From NCBI RefSeq assembly GCF_036320965.1, contig NC_092271.1:14936096-15000095 (forward strand): 64,000 bases of DNA. Reading direction: 5' to 3'. Numbering within the stretch: position 1 is the stretch's first letter; each line of letters begins with the position of its first letter. This DNA comes from Panulirus ornatus. Its lineage: Eukaryota > Arthropoda > Malacostraca > Decapoda > Palinuridae. This document shows positions 55,257-64,000 of this stretch, in pieces. The notes below the pieces were generated by a model. It saw only the letters and a program-made list of their open reading frames with translations. It had not been told where the DNA came from and made no database searches. The translations under genes and the position numbers were made by a program.

Positions 55257-56079
55257 TCATGACGAGAACCGTAGCTGTAGAGAGTCAAACTTGTTGTCCC
55301 CCCTTCACTATACAACGAAGACGCAGGACCCTGATTGCACTGGTACAATTCCCATGTTTTGAAAACTGTGTCGCACCGTTGACGGATGGAGACTTGCTGC
55401 ACCCGGCATCTCTCTGGGTCGTGAGTATCTTGGGCCTACCCTTTGCTCTCAGCTTAGCTTCATCAGTGATCCTGAAGATGGAAGCTTCGATCCCGTGGTA
55501 TGGAGTGAACCTGACTTCATGACAATGCGCATGCGTGTGCTTTAGCGCAAGACCTATTCAAGTCTTAGCTTTCACAGCCCATGATATATTGGTGCACGTT
55601 TCATTGATGGTTTTTTTGAGTCGTCCAGATGTTGTACACGCATTATTATAAATGTGCATGTGAGGGCGTACTTGTATAACATTTGGGCGTAGAAAACTTC
55701 GTGGAAGCCACTACGATGTCGGATTGCGAATTAAACCATCTCCGTATATGGATGCAAATGCATTTTGTACCCTTTGATATTCAAGATTATGGATAGAAAA
55801 AAATAACTAGAAATAAAAACGATGTTTTAAGATGAAAAACATTTAATTTGGAGGTTACATCAATTTAAAATACAAATTAACGTAGTTACCCACCTTTCAT
55901 TTTCTTCATTGTGAACTTGGACCATTTTCTCATAGGAGATGTTTGGTTCAGAGGTAACACTGGTAAATAGAATAGGTCGTTTTATATACCATGTGTGCCA
56001 ATCCTTGTTGACATTATTTCCTCACTGTGGAACCAGTAATACAATTCAATCCCTGATGCCCGATCCCTTGACCTTTTGT
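55257..56079. other. Intronic sequence, no separate gene
   Basis: AT-rich, unique-looking sequence. An 87-codon frame at 55259-55522 has no recognised features. Confidence 0.4.
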
Positions 56080-56175
56080 GCTCTCTTGTAACGATCTTAT
56101 GCGCCACGGCCCACAGGATGGATAGGAGGGCATAATGAATTACCAGCTCTTGCGGCAAAATATTTGAAAAATAAT
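56080..56175 (+). mobile_element. 3' end of the RNase H-bearing LINE family, diverged
   Basis: It contains ATGCGCCACGGCCCACAGGA, then TGGATAGGAGGGCATAATGA. The order matches GCGCTACCGCTCACAGGATG and GCACAATAAA at 30815. Confidence 0.5.
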
Positions 56176-56331
56176 TTTTGACCAAATAACGTAACGCAAG
56201 TAAGAATTGTAACTTTGACATGCGAAAGTTATTTCAAACTCATGGAGGCTCGACTAATCGTATGTATTTCATGTGTATTCTTATAGAAGTTTGATTGCTG
56301 TCTTTAACAAGGTCTGAGTTCTGCTAGAATG

Positions 56332-56611
<280 letters not shown>

Positions 56612-56630
56612 TATATATATATATATTATA

Positions 56631-56701
<71 letters not shown>
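56612..56701. repeat. (TA)n tract between tail-to-tail SINE-like copies
   Basis: TA with three ATTATA steps near 56625-56645. Confidence 0.95.
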
Positions 56702-56717
<16 letters not shown>

Positions 56718-56940
56718 CATACGATTCGCCATTTCCCGCATTTGCGAGGTAGCGTTAAGAACAGAGGACTGGGCCTTAGAGGGAAAATCCTCACCTGGCC
56801 CCCTTCTCTGTTCCTCCTTTTGGAAAATTAAAAAAAACGAGAGGGGAGGATTTCCAGCCACCCGCTCCCTCCCCTTTTAGTCGCCTTCTACGACACGCAG
56901 GGAATACGTGGGAAGTATTCTTTCTCCCCTATCCCCAGGG

Positions 56941-56943
<3 letters not shown>
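56702..56943 (-). mobile_element. SINE-like repeat, copy 6
   Basis: A full reverse copy from a T run through TTTCCCGCATTTGCGAGGTA to CTATCCCCAGGGATAATA. Its 5' end meets the (TA)n tract that leads into LINE copy 7. Confidence 0.85.

Positions 56944-57001
<58 letters not shown>
56944..57001. repeat. (TA)n tract between SINE-like repeat and LINE
   Basis: The same junction type as 8697-8761 and 11826-11899. Confidence 0.95.
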
Positions 57002-57002
<1 letters not shown>

Positions 57003-58750
57003 TGTTCTGGAAGGAGGTAAATAGGGTGCGTAAGACAAGGGAGCAAATGGGAACTTCAGTGAAGGGCGTAAATGGGGAGGTGATAACAAGTAGCGGTGAT
57101 GTGAGAAGGAGATGGAATGAGTATTTTGAAGGTTTGTTGAATGTGTCTGATGACAGAGTGGCAGATATAGGGTGTTTTGGTCGAGGTGGTGTGCAAAGTG
57201 AGAGGGTTAGGGAAAATGATTTGGTAAACAGAGAAGAGGTAGTAAAAGCTTTGCGGAAGATGAAAGCCGGCAAGGCAGCAGGTTTGGATGGTATTGCAGT
57301 GGAATTTATTAAAAAAGGGGGTGACTGTATTGTTGACTGGTTGGTAAGGTTATTTAATGTATGTATGACTCATGGTGAGGTGCCTGAGGATTGGCGGAAT
57401 GCGTGCATAGTGCCATTGTACAAAGGCAAAGGGGATAAGAGTGAGTGCTCAAATTACAGAGGTATAAGTTTGTTGAGTATTCCTGGTAAATTATATGGGA
57501 GGGTATTGATTGAGAGGGTGAAGGCATGTACAGAGCATCAGATTGGGGAAGAGCAGTGCGGTTTCAGAAGTGGTAGAGGATGTGTGGATCAGGTGTTTGC
57601 TTTGAAGAATGTATGTGAGAAATACTTAGAAAAGCAAATGGATTTGTATGTAGCATTTATGGATCTGGAGAAGGCATATGATAGAGTTGATAGAGATGCT
57701 CTGTGGAAGGTATTAAGAATTTATGGTGTGGGAGGCAAGTTGTTAGAAGCAGTGAAAAGTTTTTATCGAGGATGTAAGGCATGTGTACGTGTAGGAAGAG
57801 AGGAAAGTGATTGGTTCTCAGTGAATGTAGGTTTGCGGCAGGGGTGTGTGATGTCTCCATGGTTGTTTAATTTGTTTATGGATGGGGTTGTTAGGGAGGT
57901 AAATGCAAGAGTCCTGGAAAGAGGGGCAAGTATGAAGTCTGTTGGGGATGAGAGAGCTTGGGAAGTGAGTCAGTTGTTGTTCGCTGATGATACAGCACTG
58001 GTGGCTGATTCATGTGAGAAACTGCAGAAGCTGGTGACTGAGTTTGGTAAAGTGTGTGGAAGAAGAAAGTTAAGAGTAAATGGGAATAAGAGCAAGGTTA
58101 TTAGGTACAGTAGGGGTGAGGGTCAAGTCAATTGGGAGGTGAGTTTGAATGGAGAAAAACTGGAGGAAGTGAAGTGTTTTAGATATCTGGGAGTGGATCT
58201 GGCAGCGGATGGAACCATGGAAGCGGAAGTGGATCATAGGGTGGGGGAGGGGGCGAAAATTTTGGGAGCCTTGAAAAATGTGTGGAAGTCGAGAACATTA
58301 TCTCGGAAAGCAAAAATGGGTATGTTTGAAGGAATAGTGGTTCCAACAATGTTGTATGGTTGCGAGGCGTGGGCTATGGATAGAGATGTGCGCAGGAGGA
58401 TGGATGTGCTGGAAATGAGATGTTTGAGGACAATGTGTGGTGTGAGGTGGTTTGATCGAGTAAGTAACGTAAGGGTAAGAGAGATGTGTGGAAATAAAAA
58501 GAGCGTGGTTGAGAGAGCAGAAGAGGGTGTTTTGAAATGGTTTGGGCACATGGAGAGAATGAGTGAGGAAAGATTGACCAAGAGGATATATGTGTCGGAG
58601 GTGGAGGGAACGAGGAGAAGAGGGAGACCAAATTGGAGGTGGAAAGATGGAGTGAAAAAGATTTTGTGTGATCGGGGCCTGAACATGCAGGAGGGTGAAA
58701 GGAGGGCAAGGAATAGAGTGAATTGGAGCCATGTGGTATACAGGGGTTGA
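57002..58750 (+). CDS. LINE reverse transcriptase, N-terminally truncated (582 codons)
   Basis: It copies the element RNA into DNA at the target site. The blocks in order are KAAGLDGIAVEF (about 91-102), YKGKGDKSECSNYRGISLL (140-158), QCGFRSGRG (185-193), AFMDLEKAYDRV with first catalytic Asp at 221, GLRQGCVMSP (277-286), and LLFADDTALVAD with the catalytic Asp pair at 329-330. After the thumb, LNGEKLEEVKCFRYLGVDL is followed by TMLYGCEAWAMD, MCGVRWFDRVS, WFGHMERMSEERL and RGRPNWRWKDGVKK. No RNase H and no endonuclease are present. The Met used here lies right at the (TA)n junction and is unlikely to be the natural start; copy 4 shows in-frame coding sequence further upstream. The catalytic residues are intact, but the fragment is probably not autonomous. 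Confidence 0.9.
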
Positions 58751-58946
58751 CGTGCTGTCAGTGGATTGAATCAAGGCATGTGAAGCGTCTGGGGTAAACC
58801 ATGGAAAGCTGTGTAGGTATGTATATTTGCGTGTGTGGACGTGTGTATGTACATGTGTATGGGGGGGGGGGGGGTTGGGCCATTTCTTTCGTCTGTTTCC
58901 TTGCGCTACCTCGCAAACGCGGGAGACAGCGACAAAGTATAAAAAA

Positions 58947-58965
<19 letters not shown>
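57002..58965 (+). mobile_element. RTE-like LINE, copy 7 (best preserved)
   Basis: The reverse transcriptase frame is followed by the short 3' untranslated region with TGTACATGTGTATGGGGG, TTGGGCCATTTCTTTCGTC and the tail CTACCTCGCAAACGCGGGA, then GACAGCGACAAAG and an A run of over 20. The 5' end is cut at the linker upstream of the reverse transcriptase, so the endonuclease is absent. The complete frame suggests recent insertion. Confidence 0.92.

Positions 58966-59010
<45 letters not shown>
58962..59010. repeat. (TA)n after LINE poly-A
   Basis: TA of about 48 bp directly after the A run of copy 7. Confidence 0.95.
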
Positions 59011-59013
<3 letters not shown>

Positions 59014-59060
59014 AACCGACGTCTTCTGCGTTAGCGAGGTAGCGCAAGGGAACAAGATAA
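59011..59060 (-). mobile_element. Isolated LINE/SINE tail fragment
   Basis: On the minus strand it reads TTCCCTTGCGCTACCTCGC followed by TAACGCAGAAG, the shared tail alone. It points toward the neighbouring forward LINE piece. Confidence 0.6.
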
Positions 59061-59522
59061 TATTGACAAAGAGGATATACGTGTCAGAGGTGGAGGGAAC
59101 AAGGAGAAGTGGGAGACCAAATTGTTGGAGGTGGAAGGATGGAGTGAAAAAGAATTGGAGTGATCGGGGCCTGAACATGCAGGAGGGTGAAAGGCGTGCA
59201 AGGAATAGAGTGAATTGGAACAATGTGGTATACCGGGGTCGAGATGCTGTCAATGGGCTGAACCAGGGCATGTGAAGCGTCTGGGGTAAACCATGGAAAG
59301 TTCTGTGGGGCCTGGATGTGGAAAGGGAGCTGTGGTGTCGGTGCATTACACATGACAGCTAGAGACTTGAGTGTGAACGAATGTGGCCTTCGTTGTCTTT
59401 TCCTAATGCTACCTCGCGCACATGCGGGGGAAGGGGGTTGTCATTTCATGTGTAGAGGGGTGGCGACGGGAATGAACAAGGGCAGACAGTATGAATTATG
59501 TACATGTGTATATATGTATATG

Positions 59523-59636
<114 letters not shown>

Positions 59637-59873
59637 TTTTTTTTTCATACTATTCGCCATTTCCCGCATTAGCGTGGTAGCGTTGAGAACAGAGGACTGG
59701 GCCTTTGAGGGAATATCCTCACCTGGCCCCCTTCTCTGTTCCCTCTTTTGGAAAATTAAAAAAAAAAAAGCGAGAGGGGAGGATTTCCAGCCACCCGCTC
59801 CCTCCCCTTTTAGTCACCTTCTACGACATGCAGGGAATACGTGGGAAGTATTCTTTCTCCCCTATCCCCAGAG

Positions 59874-59875
<2 letters not shown>
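59637..59875 (-). mobile_element. SINE-like repeat, copy 7
   Basis: A full reverse copy, T run to CTATCCCCAGAGATAATA, nested inside LINE copy 8 and bounded by (TA)n on both sides. Confidence 0.85.

Positions 59876-59947
<72 letters not shown>
59876..59947. repeat. (TA)n tract
   Basis: TA run between the SINE-like 5' end and the distal LINE 3' region. Confidence 0.95.
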
Positions 59948-59948
<1 letters not shown>

Positions 59949-60302
59949 GTTGAGATGTATAGGTATGTATTTGTGCGTGTGTGGACGTGTATGTATATAC
60001 ATGTGTTATGTGGGTGGGTTGGGTCATTCTTTCGTTTGTTTTCTTGTGCTACCTCGCAAACACGGGAGACAGCGACAATAATAATGGTAATAAAACTTGT
60101 TCGTTGTATATAATTCTCTCTGTAATGAACGCCCATGTAGAACATCCTGGGCTTTCATAACACCCGTAACACAAATTATAATTAGCTGGGTTTGAAATAG
60201 CTTTAGTTATACCGATAAACGATTTATTGGTAGTGGTTTTGCTCATCAGTAAACATAATGTTAAACACTGCCTGAATCGTATTGACGTATGTAACATGTG
60301 TA

Positions 60303-60408
60303 AATTTTCCAAAAGAAGGAACAGAGGGGGGCCAGGTGAGGATATTCCAAAAAAGGCCCAGTTCTCTGTTCTTAGCGCTACCTCGCTAATGCGGGAAATG
60401 GCGAATAG

Positions 60409-60419
<11 letters not shown>
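60303..60419 (+). mobile_element. SINE-like repeat, copy 8 (3' half)
   Basis: It starts at AAATTTTCCAAAAGAAGGAA and keeps CCAGGTGAGGATATTCC, the AAAAAAGG variant shared with copy 3, and CGCTACCTCGCTAATGCGGG, ending in A then (TA)n. Confidence 0.82.
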
Positions 60420-60490
<71 letters not shown>

Positions 60491-60543
60491 GATAATGATA
60501 ATAATAATGATAATGATAACAATAATAATACTGATAATAATAA
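60420..60543. repeat. (TA)n then (GATAAT/AAT)n
   Basis: About 68 bp of TA followed by GATAAT and AATAAT runs. Confidence 0.95.
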
Positions 60544-61061
60544 CCTCGAGTAAGACCTCTACGACCCTTGTGTACGAGGTCGTGACCTTTAAAGCAGATC
60601 CTTCGTGAGTCAGGTCACAGGTCCTGCCATATCCAAGAATTGTTCCCAAGGGCATGAAGGTTGGGAGAACAGTAAGTCGTTCGTACCCTTCCTGTCCTCA
60701 AGGCACGACCGATCGCATCAGACACACAAACCTAACCCCTGTGGTTAGAATGATTGAATACCTCATGTCTTACTGGCGAATTCGTAACAGTCTTTGACTT
60801 ATCACTGACCAGTACGTAAGTGCGATATGGAGGATGTCTGATGCGTCAGAAATATGATAACAGAAGCTGAAGTCAAAGTACGTATAGTAGGCAGCAGCGA
60901 CACAGGGTGAGGATGGATACGTGTGATGATAGATAGTACGTGTATGTATGTGTGTGTGTGTGATCATTTGCTCATGGTTACTTAGTTCCCTGTGCAGGGA
61001 GGGAGGTTGACACTCTTGGTTTAGATTGATTGCGTCTCCAGGGCTCCTTCCCCCAACCCCA

Positions 61062-61092
<31 letters not shown>

Positions 61093-61184
61093 CACTCCAC
61101 GACCCTCCGAGCTCCGCCATTCATACTCCGGCATGTGTCGTGACTCAGCTGGTAAAAACTTGCTGCTGGCTTAAACGCACGCAT

Positions 61185-61238
<54 letters not shown>

Positions 61239-61573
61239 GCACGTACGTATGTATGTATGTGAATGCGTGACCCGTCGGTGCTAGTGAAGTCTCCCACAGT
61301 ATTTGGTATTTTCACCCACCGGGAATGTCTTTTTAAGTATCAGTTTCTAACGGGTGAATCATGTTATTATTAACGACTTCGTGAGCGCCGATGTGGTGGC
61401 CTTAGAGACGGTCCCGTCCTGAAAATCGATTTTATTGTGGTAAATATTTCTTTTGTTTTGTGGTTGGGGTTCATTTTTTCTATATTCTTTTTTCCAACTT
61501 TTGGTTTGTAGCAAACTTACTGTCGGTGTTCGGCTGGTTAAACACAGACCCGTGTTCTCTTTGTATTTTTCAG
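60544..61573. other. Intronic sequence with (TG)n and (CA)n
   Basis: TG at about 61061-61093 and CA at about 61190-61236. The end holds a T-rich stretch leading to the TTTTTCAG acceptor. Confidence 0.45.
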
Positions 61574-61663
61574 AAGAAATCAACATCCACGGAATCGGTG
61601 GCCTCGTCCAGGTCGGAGAAGTCGGACAAGGAGAAGGAGAGCGAGCAGGAGCCTGAGCAGCAG
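61574..61663 (+). CDS. Host gene, candidate second coding exon (30 codons)
   Basis: Flanked by CTCTTTGTATTTTTCAG at the left and GTACGT at the right, both good splice signals. The 90-bp exon is phase 0 at both ends, so it joins the 54508 exon in frame. The product begins KKSTSTESVASSRSEKSDKE and ends Glu/Gln-rich: a highly charged, probably unstructured or coiled segment. It continues the polar character of exon 1. The link to 54508 is inferred from phase, strand and codon bias. Confidence 0.6.
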
Positions 61664-61812
61664 GTACGTAGGTGGGTGGATGGGTAGCCCCCGCGCGCGA
61701 GTCCCACACCTCAGGACTCGTGCAGGCCCCACCACCGCTCTCTCTCTCCCTCCCTCCCTCACACACAATACTCACATCATCATTTTCCCTTTCTCTTTCA
61801 CTCTTACCTCAG

Positions 61813-61848
61813 GCTTGTCACTCTCGCTGGAGGCAGCAGGGAGGCAAG
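61813..61848 (+). CDS. Host gene, candidate 36-bp microexon
   Basis: A long pyrimidine tract ends CTCTTACCTCAG, then 36 bases encoding ACHSRWRQQGGK, then GTACAC. The exon is phase 0 on both sides, so inclusion or skipping would keep the frame. The preceding intron is only 149 bp. Transcript evidence is needed to be sure; alternatively it is chance. Confidence 0.4.
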
Positions 61849-63082
61849 GTACACGGTGTTTGCTGGTAATTTGACGTTGTATTTTGCACGTATTCCCGCA
61901 CGGTGAGGGGTAGTACAAGGATTCTGCTTCCGATACTGCATGTAAACAATCCCATATGTATGGAGTGAGTAGCGTACACATACAGGACAATGGATGACGA
62001 CATTCACATTTGCTTGTCAGAAAACTGGCGAGGAACCTTCGGGTAGAATGCCCTAGTAACACCTTAGTCTATAAAACTTGTACATCGAGGCTGCCGTACA
62101 TCTTCACAGCAAGCATATGCATGCCGGACTGTATCTGTAAAATCGGAAGAAGACTTTTCCGTCTTGGGTATACGATGGGCTGTGACGTGGATAAGGGTCC
62201 GTGCACGGCAGAAGACGCGCCTGTGGCGCAGGCAGACCACGCGTCCAGGGGCACAAAGCTGAGCCCCGTCCTACCCGGACAAGATAATACCACAGACTTG
62301 CCTCGTGTGTGCAGCATGTCAGGTTTCCTTCAGGGCCTCCCCCCACTGTAAACCTCCACCGCATACTGGGTAGATATGACTGGCCAACGTGTCGTGGGGT
62401 TCTGCTCCCTGGAGCCACCAATCTCGTCCTGCTACACCTCCGTTCCCTCCTCCTACTCCACACTACATTTTGGGGAGACAGAGACGAACAACTGTTTCAC
62501 CTCGACGTGCTGTGACACCGCCTCTATTCGTTACGTCTAATGTACCTATTGTTTTTCCACGTAAAAGAAAAAAAAAACAAGTGTTCATGTTAAGTGGAGT
62601 GTTGCCGTACATTCCCGGCACGTCTCTTTTAGATCAGACATTATTTTCTTTGTTCTGGATAGCTGGGGAAACCCCCCTCATGACGGTGTATTCTGGAGGT
62701 GGGTGATGCCAGCGTTTTCTACATTTAGTTTCGTTTTCAATGATCGGATTTATTGTTGTGGTTTTGGTGATTTACAAGGCATGCATATTCGAGGTCCAAC
62801 ACCCTTAAGATGTCACCTCATAAAGTTTGCCTGGAGAGTCCCCTTGATCCTCAGAGATTTAACCTTTGAGAATTATTGGACGGTGAAGCAAGGGTGGTTG
62901 TTATGGACTGGTTCATTACTCAGCGGGAGAGTACGTGCCACTTCCTCCGTCTGCCATGTTGTCCGCGTTGCTCTCATCTGCTTCTGGCGCGGTTGACTAC
63001 GAAGTGTTTGCCAGCGTCGATTCACATGCCTTGAATTTTCTAAGATTTATAACGGCTTGATTGTTGTACCCTGTATGAGAGG

Positions 63083-63086
<4 letters not shown>
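61849..63086. other. Downstream sequence, no further exon identified
   Basis: The host gene should continue beyond the microexon, since no stop is reached, but I could not defend another exon here. Frames at 62010-62351 and 62389-62706 lack paired splice signals and recognisable domains. Confidence 0.35.

Positions 63087-63170
<84 letters not shown>
63087..63170. repeat. (TA)n at Penelope-like element end
   Basis: A TA run of about 84 bp ends at TTGGAAAGGATCA, the same junction as 12223/12224. Confidence 0.95.
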
Positions 63171-63175
<5 letters not shown>

Positions 63176-63245
63176 AAGGATCACAGTTTTGCGCTTGATC
63201 AAGTATATTCCTATGAGTCCACGGGGAAAATGAAACACGATAAGT

Positions 63246-63286
63246 TCCCACGTGCACTTTCGTGTAATAATCACATCATCAGGGGA
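63246..63286 (-). ncRNA. Hammerhead ribozyme-like motif, second copy
   Basis: The minus-strand order is TCCC, CTGATGA, a T, then a GTG/CAC stem II with loop ATTATTA, GAAA, GTGCAC, GT and GGGA. Stem II shows A in place of the G at 12312, keeping pairing. The base before the expected cleavage site is G where U is expected, so this copy is probably impaired. Confidence 0.5.
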
Positions 63287-63398
63287 GACACAAGAGAGAA
63301 ATATGACAGTCAGTTGATATACAACAAAGACGTATCTAGGACGCCATTTGGTAAACATGCGATTGTCCAAGACAGACAACGAGCGTATCATAAACTTA

Positions 63399-63923
63399 TT
63401 ATGTGGACAAGAAGGGGAATTGTTTACAAATTTTATCAACGATAAAGTTATCCAATTTGTATAGACCTTCACTAATACTAAGATTATAATTCTTTGTGTA
63501 TTTAATAATAGAAGATTCAATGATATTTCTCGTGGTACTGGAGTTAGAGTTAATAACTGAGATGACATTACTCCAGTCAATACAACGATCATAGTTTTTA
63601 ACGTGATCAAATAAGGCATTTGATTCTTGTCCTGTTCTTATACTATATTTATGTTGCTTAAGTCTAACAGAAAGATCTTTACCAGTCTGCCCAACATAAA
63701 ACCTATTGCAATTTCTACATGGTACTTTATAGATGCACCCAGGAGAATTTTCTGGTGAGTTCCTTGTTAAGATATTCTTTATAGTATCATTGTTGCTAAA
63801 GGCAACATTTAAATTAAAGAATTTAAGTAACATGGGAAGTAAAGTAGAATTATCAATAAAAGGGAGAACTGAAAGATTCTTGGTGCCAATGGGAGGTTTG
63901 GGCTCAACTCTATAAATACACAA
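63399..63923 (-). pseudogene. Penelope-like protein, GIY-YIG endonuclease end
   Basis: The 174-codon frame ends with the GIY-YIG nuclease of Penelope-like elements. CIYKVPC (63-69) and FYVGQTGK (75-82) are the two signature strands, followed by RLKQHK with Arg 87, and the conserved catalytic Glu in IIESSIIKYT (136). Cys 69 and 72 with His 91 and 107 match the Cys/His set seen in these proteins. The N-terminal part (LPFIDNSTLLPMLLKFF) is the linker after the reverse transcriptase. The endonuclease residues look intact, but without the reverse transcriptase this is a fragment. Confidence 0.82.
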
Positions 63924-64000
63924 AGAATCATAATCTTAGTATCAGTGAAGGTCTTTACAAATAAATTTATGATGCGCTCGTTGCTTGTCTTGGACAATCG
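63909..64000 (+). mobile_element. Inverted partial copy of the Penelope-like 3' end
   Basis: On the plus strand it reads NTQRIIILV-type sequence in one frame and the LSISEGLYK end in another, then TTTATGATGCGCTCGTTGC and TTGTCTTGGACAATCG. This matches the minus-strand element near 63361-63500 in reverse, with about 55 bp missing after TACAAA. The copy runs off the window. Confidence 0.75.

Larger units (their letters stand above)
63171..63923 (-). mobile_element. Penelope-like retroelement, 3' part
   Basis: It consists of the C-terminal coding end plus non-coding terminal sequence (63171-63398) with the hammerhead-like motif. The coding strand is minus, and the motif lies downstream on the same strand, as in Penelope-like terminal repeats. 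The reverse transcriptase domain is missing because the element is cut near 63911-63923, where an inverted copy begins. Confidence 0.82.

Overview
The window looks like nuclear DNA of an arthropod, most likely a decapod crustacean. This rests on the extreme density of dinucleotide microsatellites, large minisatellites, several families of degenerate non-LTR retrotransposons, Penelope-like remnants, tRNA-like SINEs, and a GC-rich coding block with eukaryotic splice signals inside AT-rich repeats. The species cannot be fixed from the sequence. There are no operons, CRISPR arrays, rRNA genes or intact tRNA genes.

Layout. 1-590: decayed 3' end of a CR1/Jockey-like LINE. 590-8130: simple repeats, an 18-bp and a 50-bp minisatellite, a tandem-arm repeat and SINE scraps. 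8130-12470: a mosaic of SINE-like, LINE and Penelope-like pieces joined by (TA)n. 13530-14370: an old LINE copy. 15160-17436: a 100-bp triplicate, then a long acidic reading frame with in-phase stops. 17930-21655: two head-to-head LINE copies around a (TTA)n tract. 21656-34930: mostly anonymous DNA with (TC)n/(GA)n tracts, short minisatellites, a second tandem-arm repeat (29560) and the RNase H/Cys-His end of another LINE (30225). 34930-45270: three very large minisatellites (25 bp, about 26 bp and about 25 bp units) plus smaller ones; the G-rich array lies between possible hAT-like ends. 50440-51720: another LINE copy. 54508-61848: the best host gene candidate, with three phase-compatible coding exons; its first intron carries a second SINE/LINE mosaic (56334-60490), including the longest LINE reading frame (582 codons). 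63171-64000: 3' end of a Penelope-like element with a GIY-YIG domain and a hammerhead-like motif, next to an inverted partial copy.

The most interesting structure is the set of relationships among repeats. A roughly 250-bp SINE-like repeat shares its 3' tail, including a small hairpin, with the main LINE. SINE and LINE copies recur in a head-to-head SINE/(TA)n/LINE arrangement, twice with an extra tail-to-tail SINE. Penelope-like fragments at 12.3 kb and 63.2 kb both keep a hammerhead ribozyme-like core on the strand of the Penelope reading frame. A 1.67-kb frame at 15.76 kb has many in-frame stops but no visible frameshift. Almost all other long open frames are microsatellite or minisatellite artefacts.
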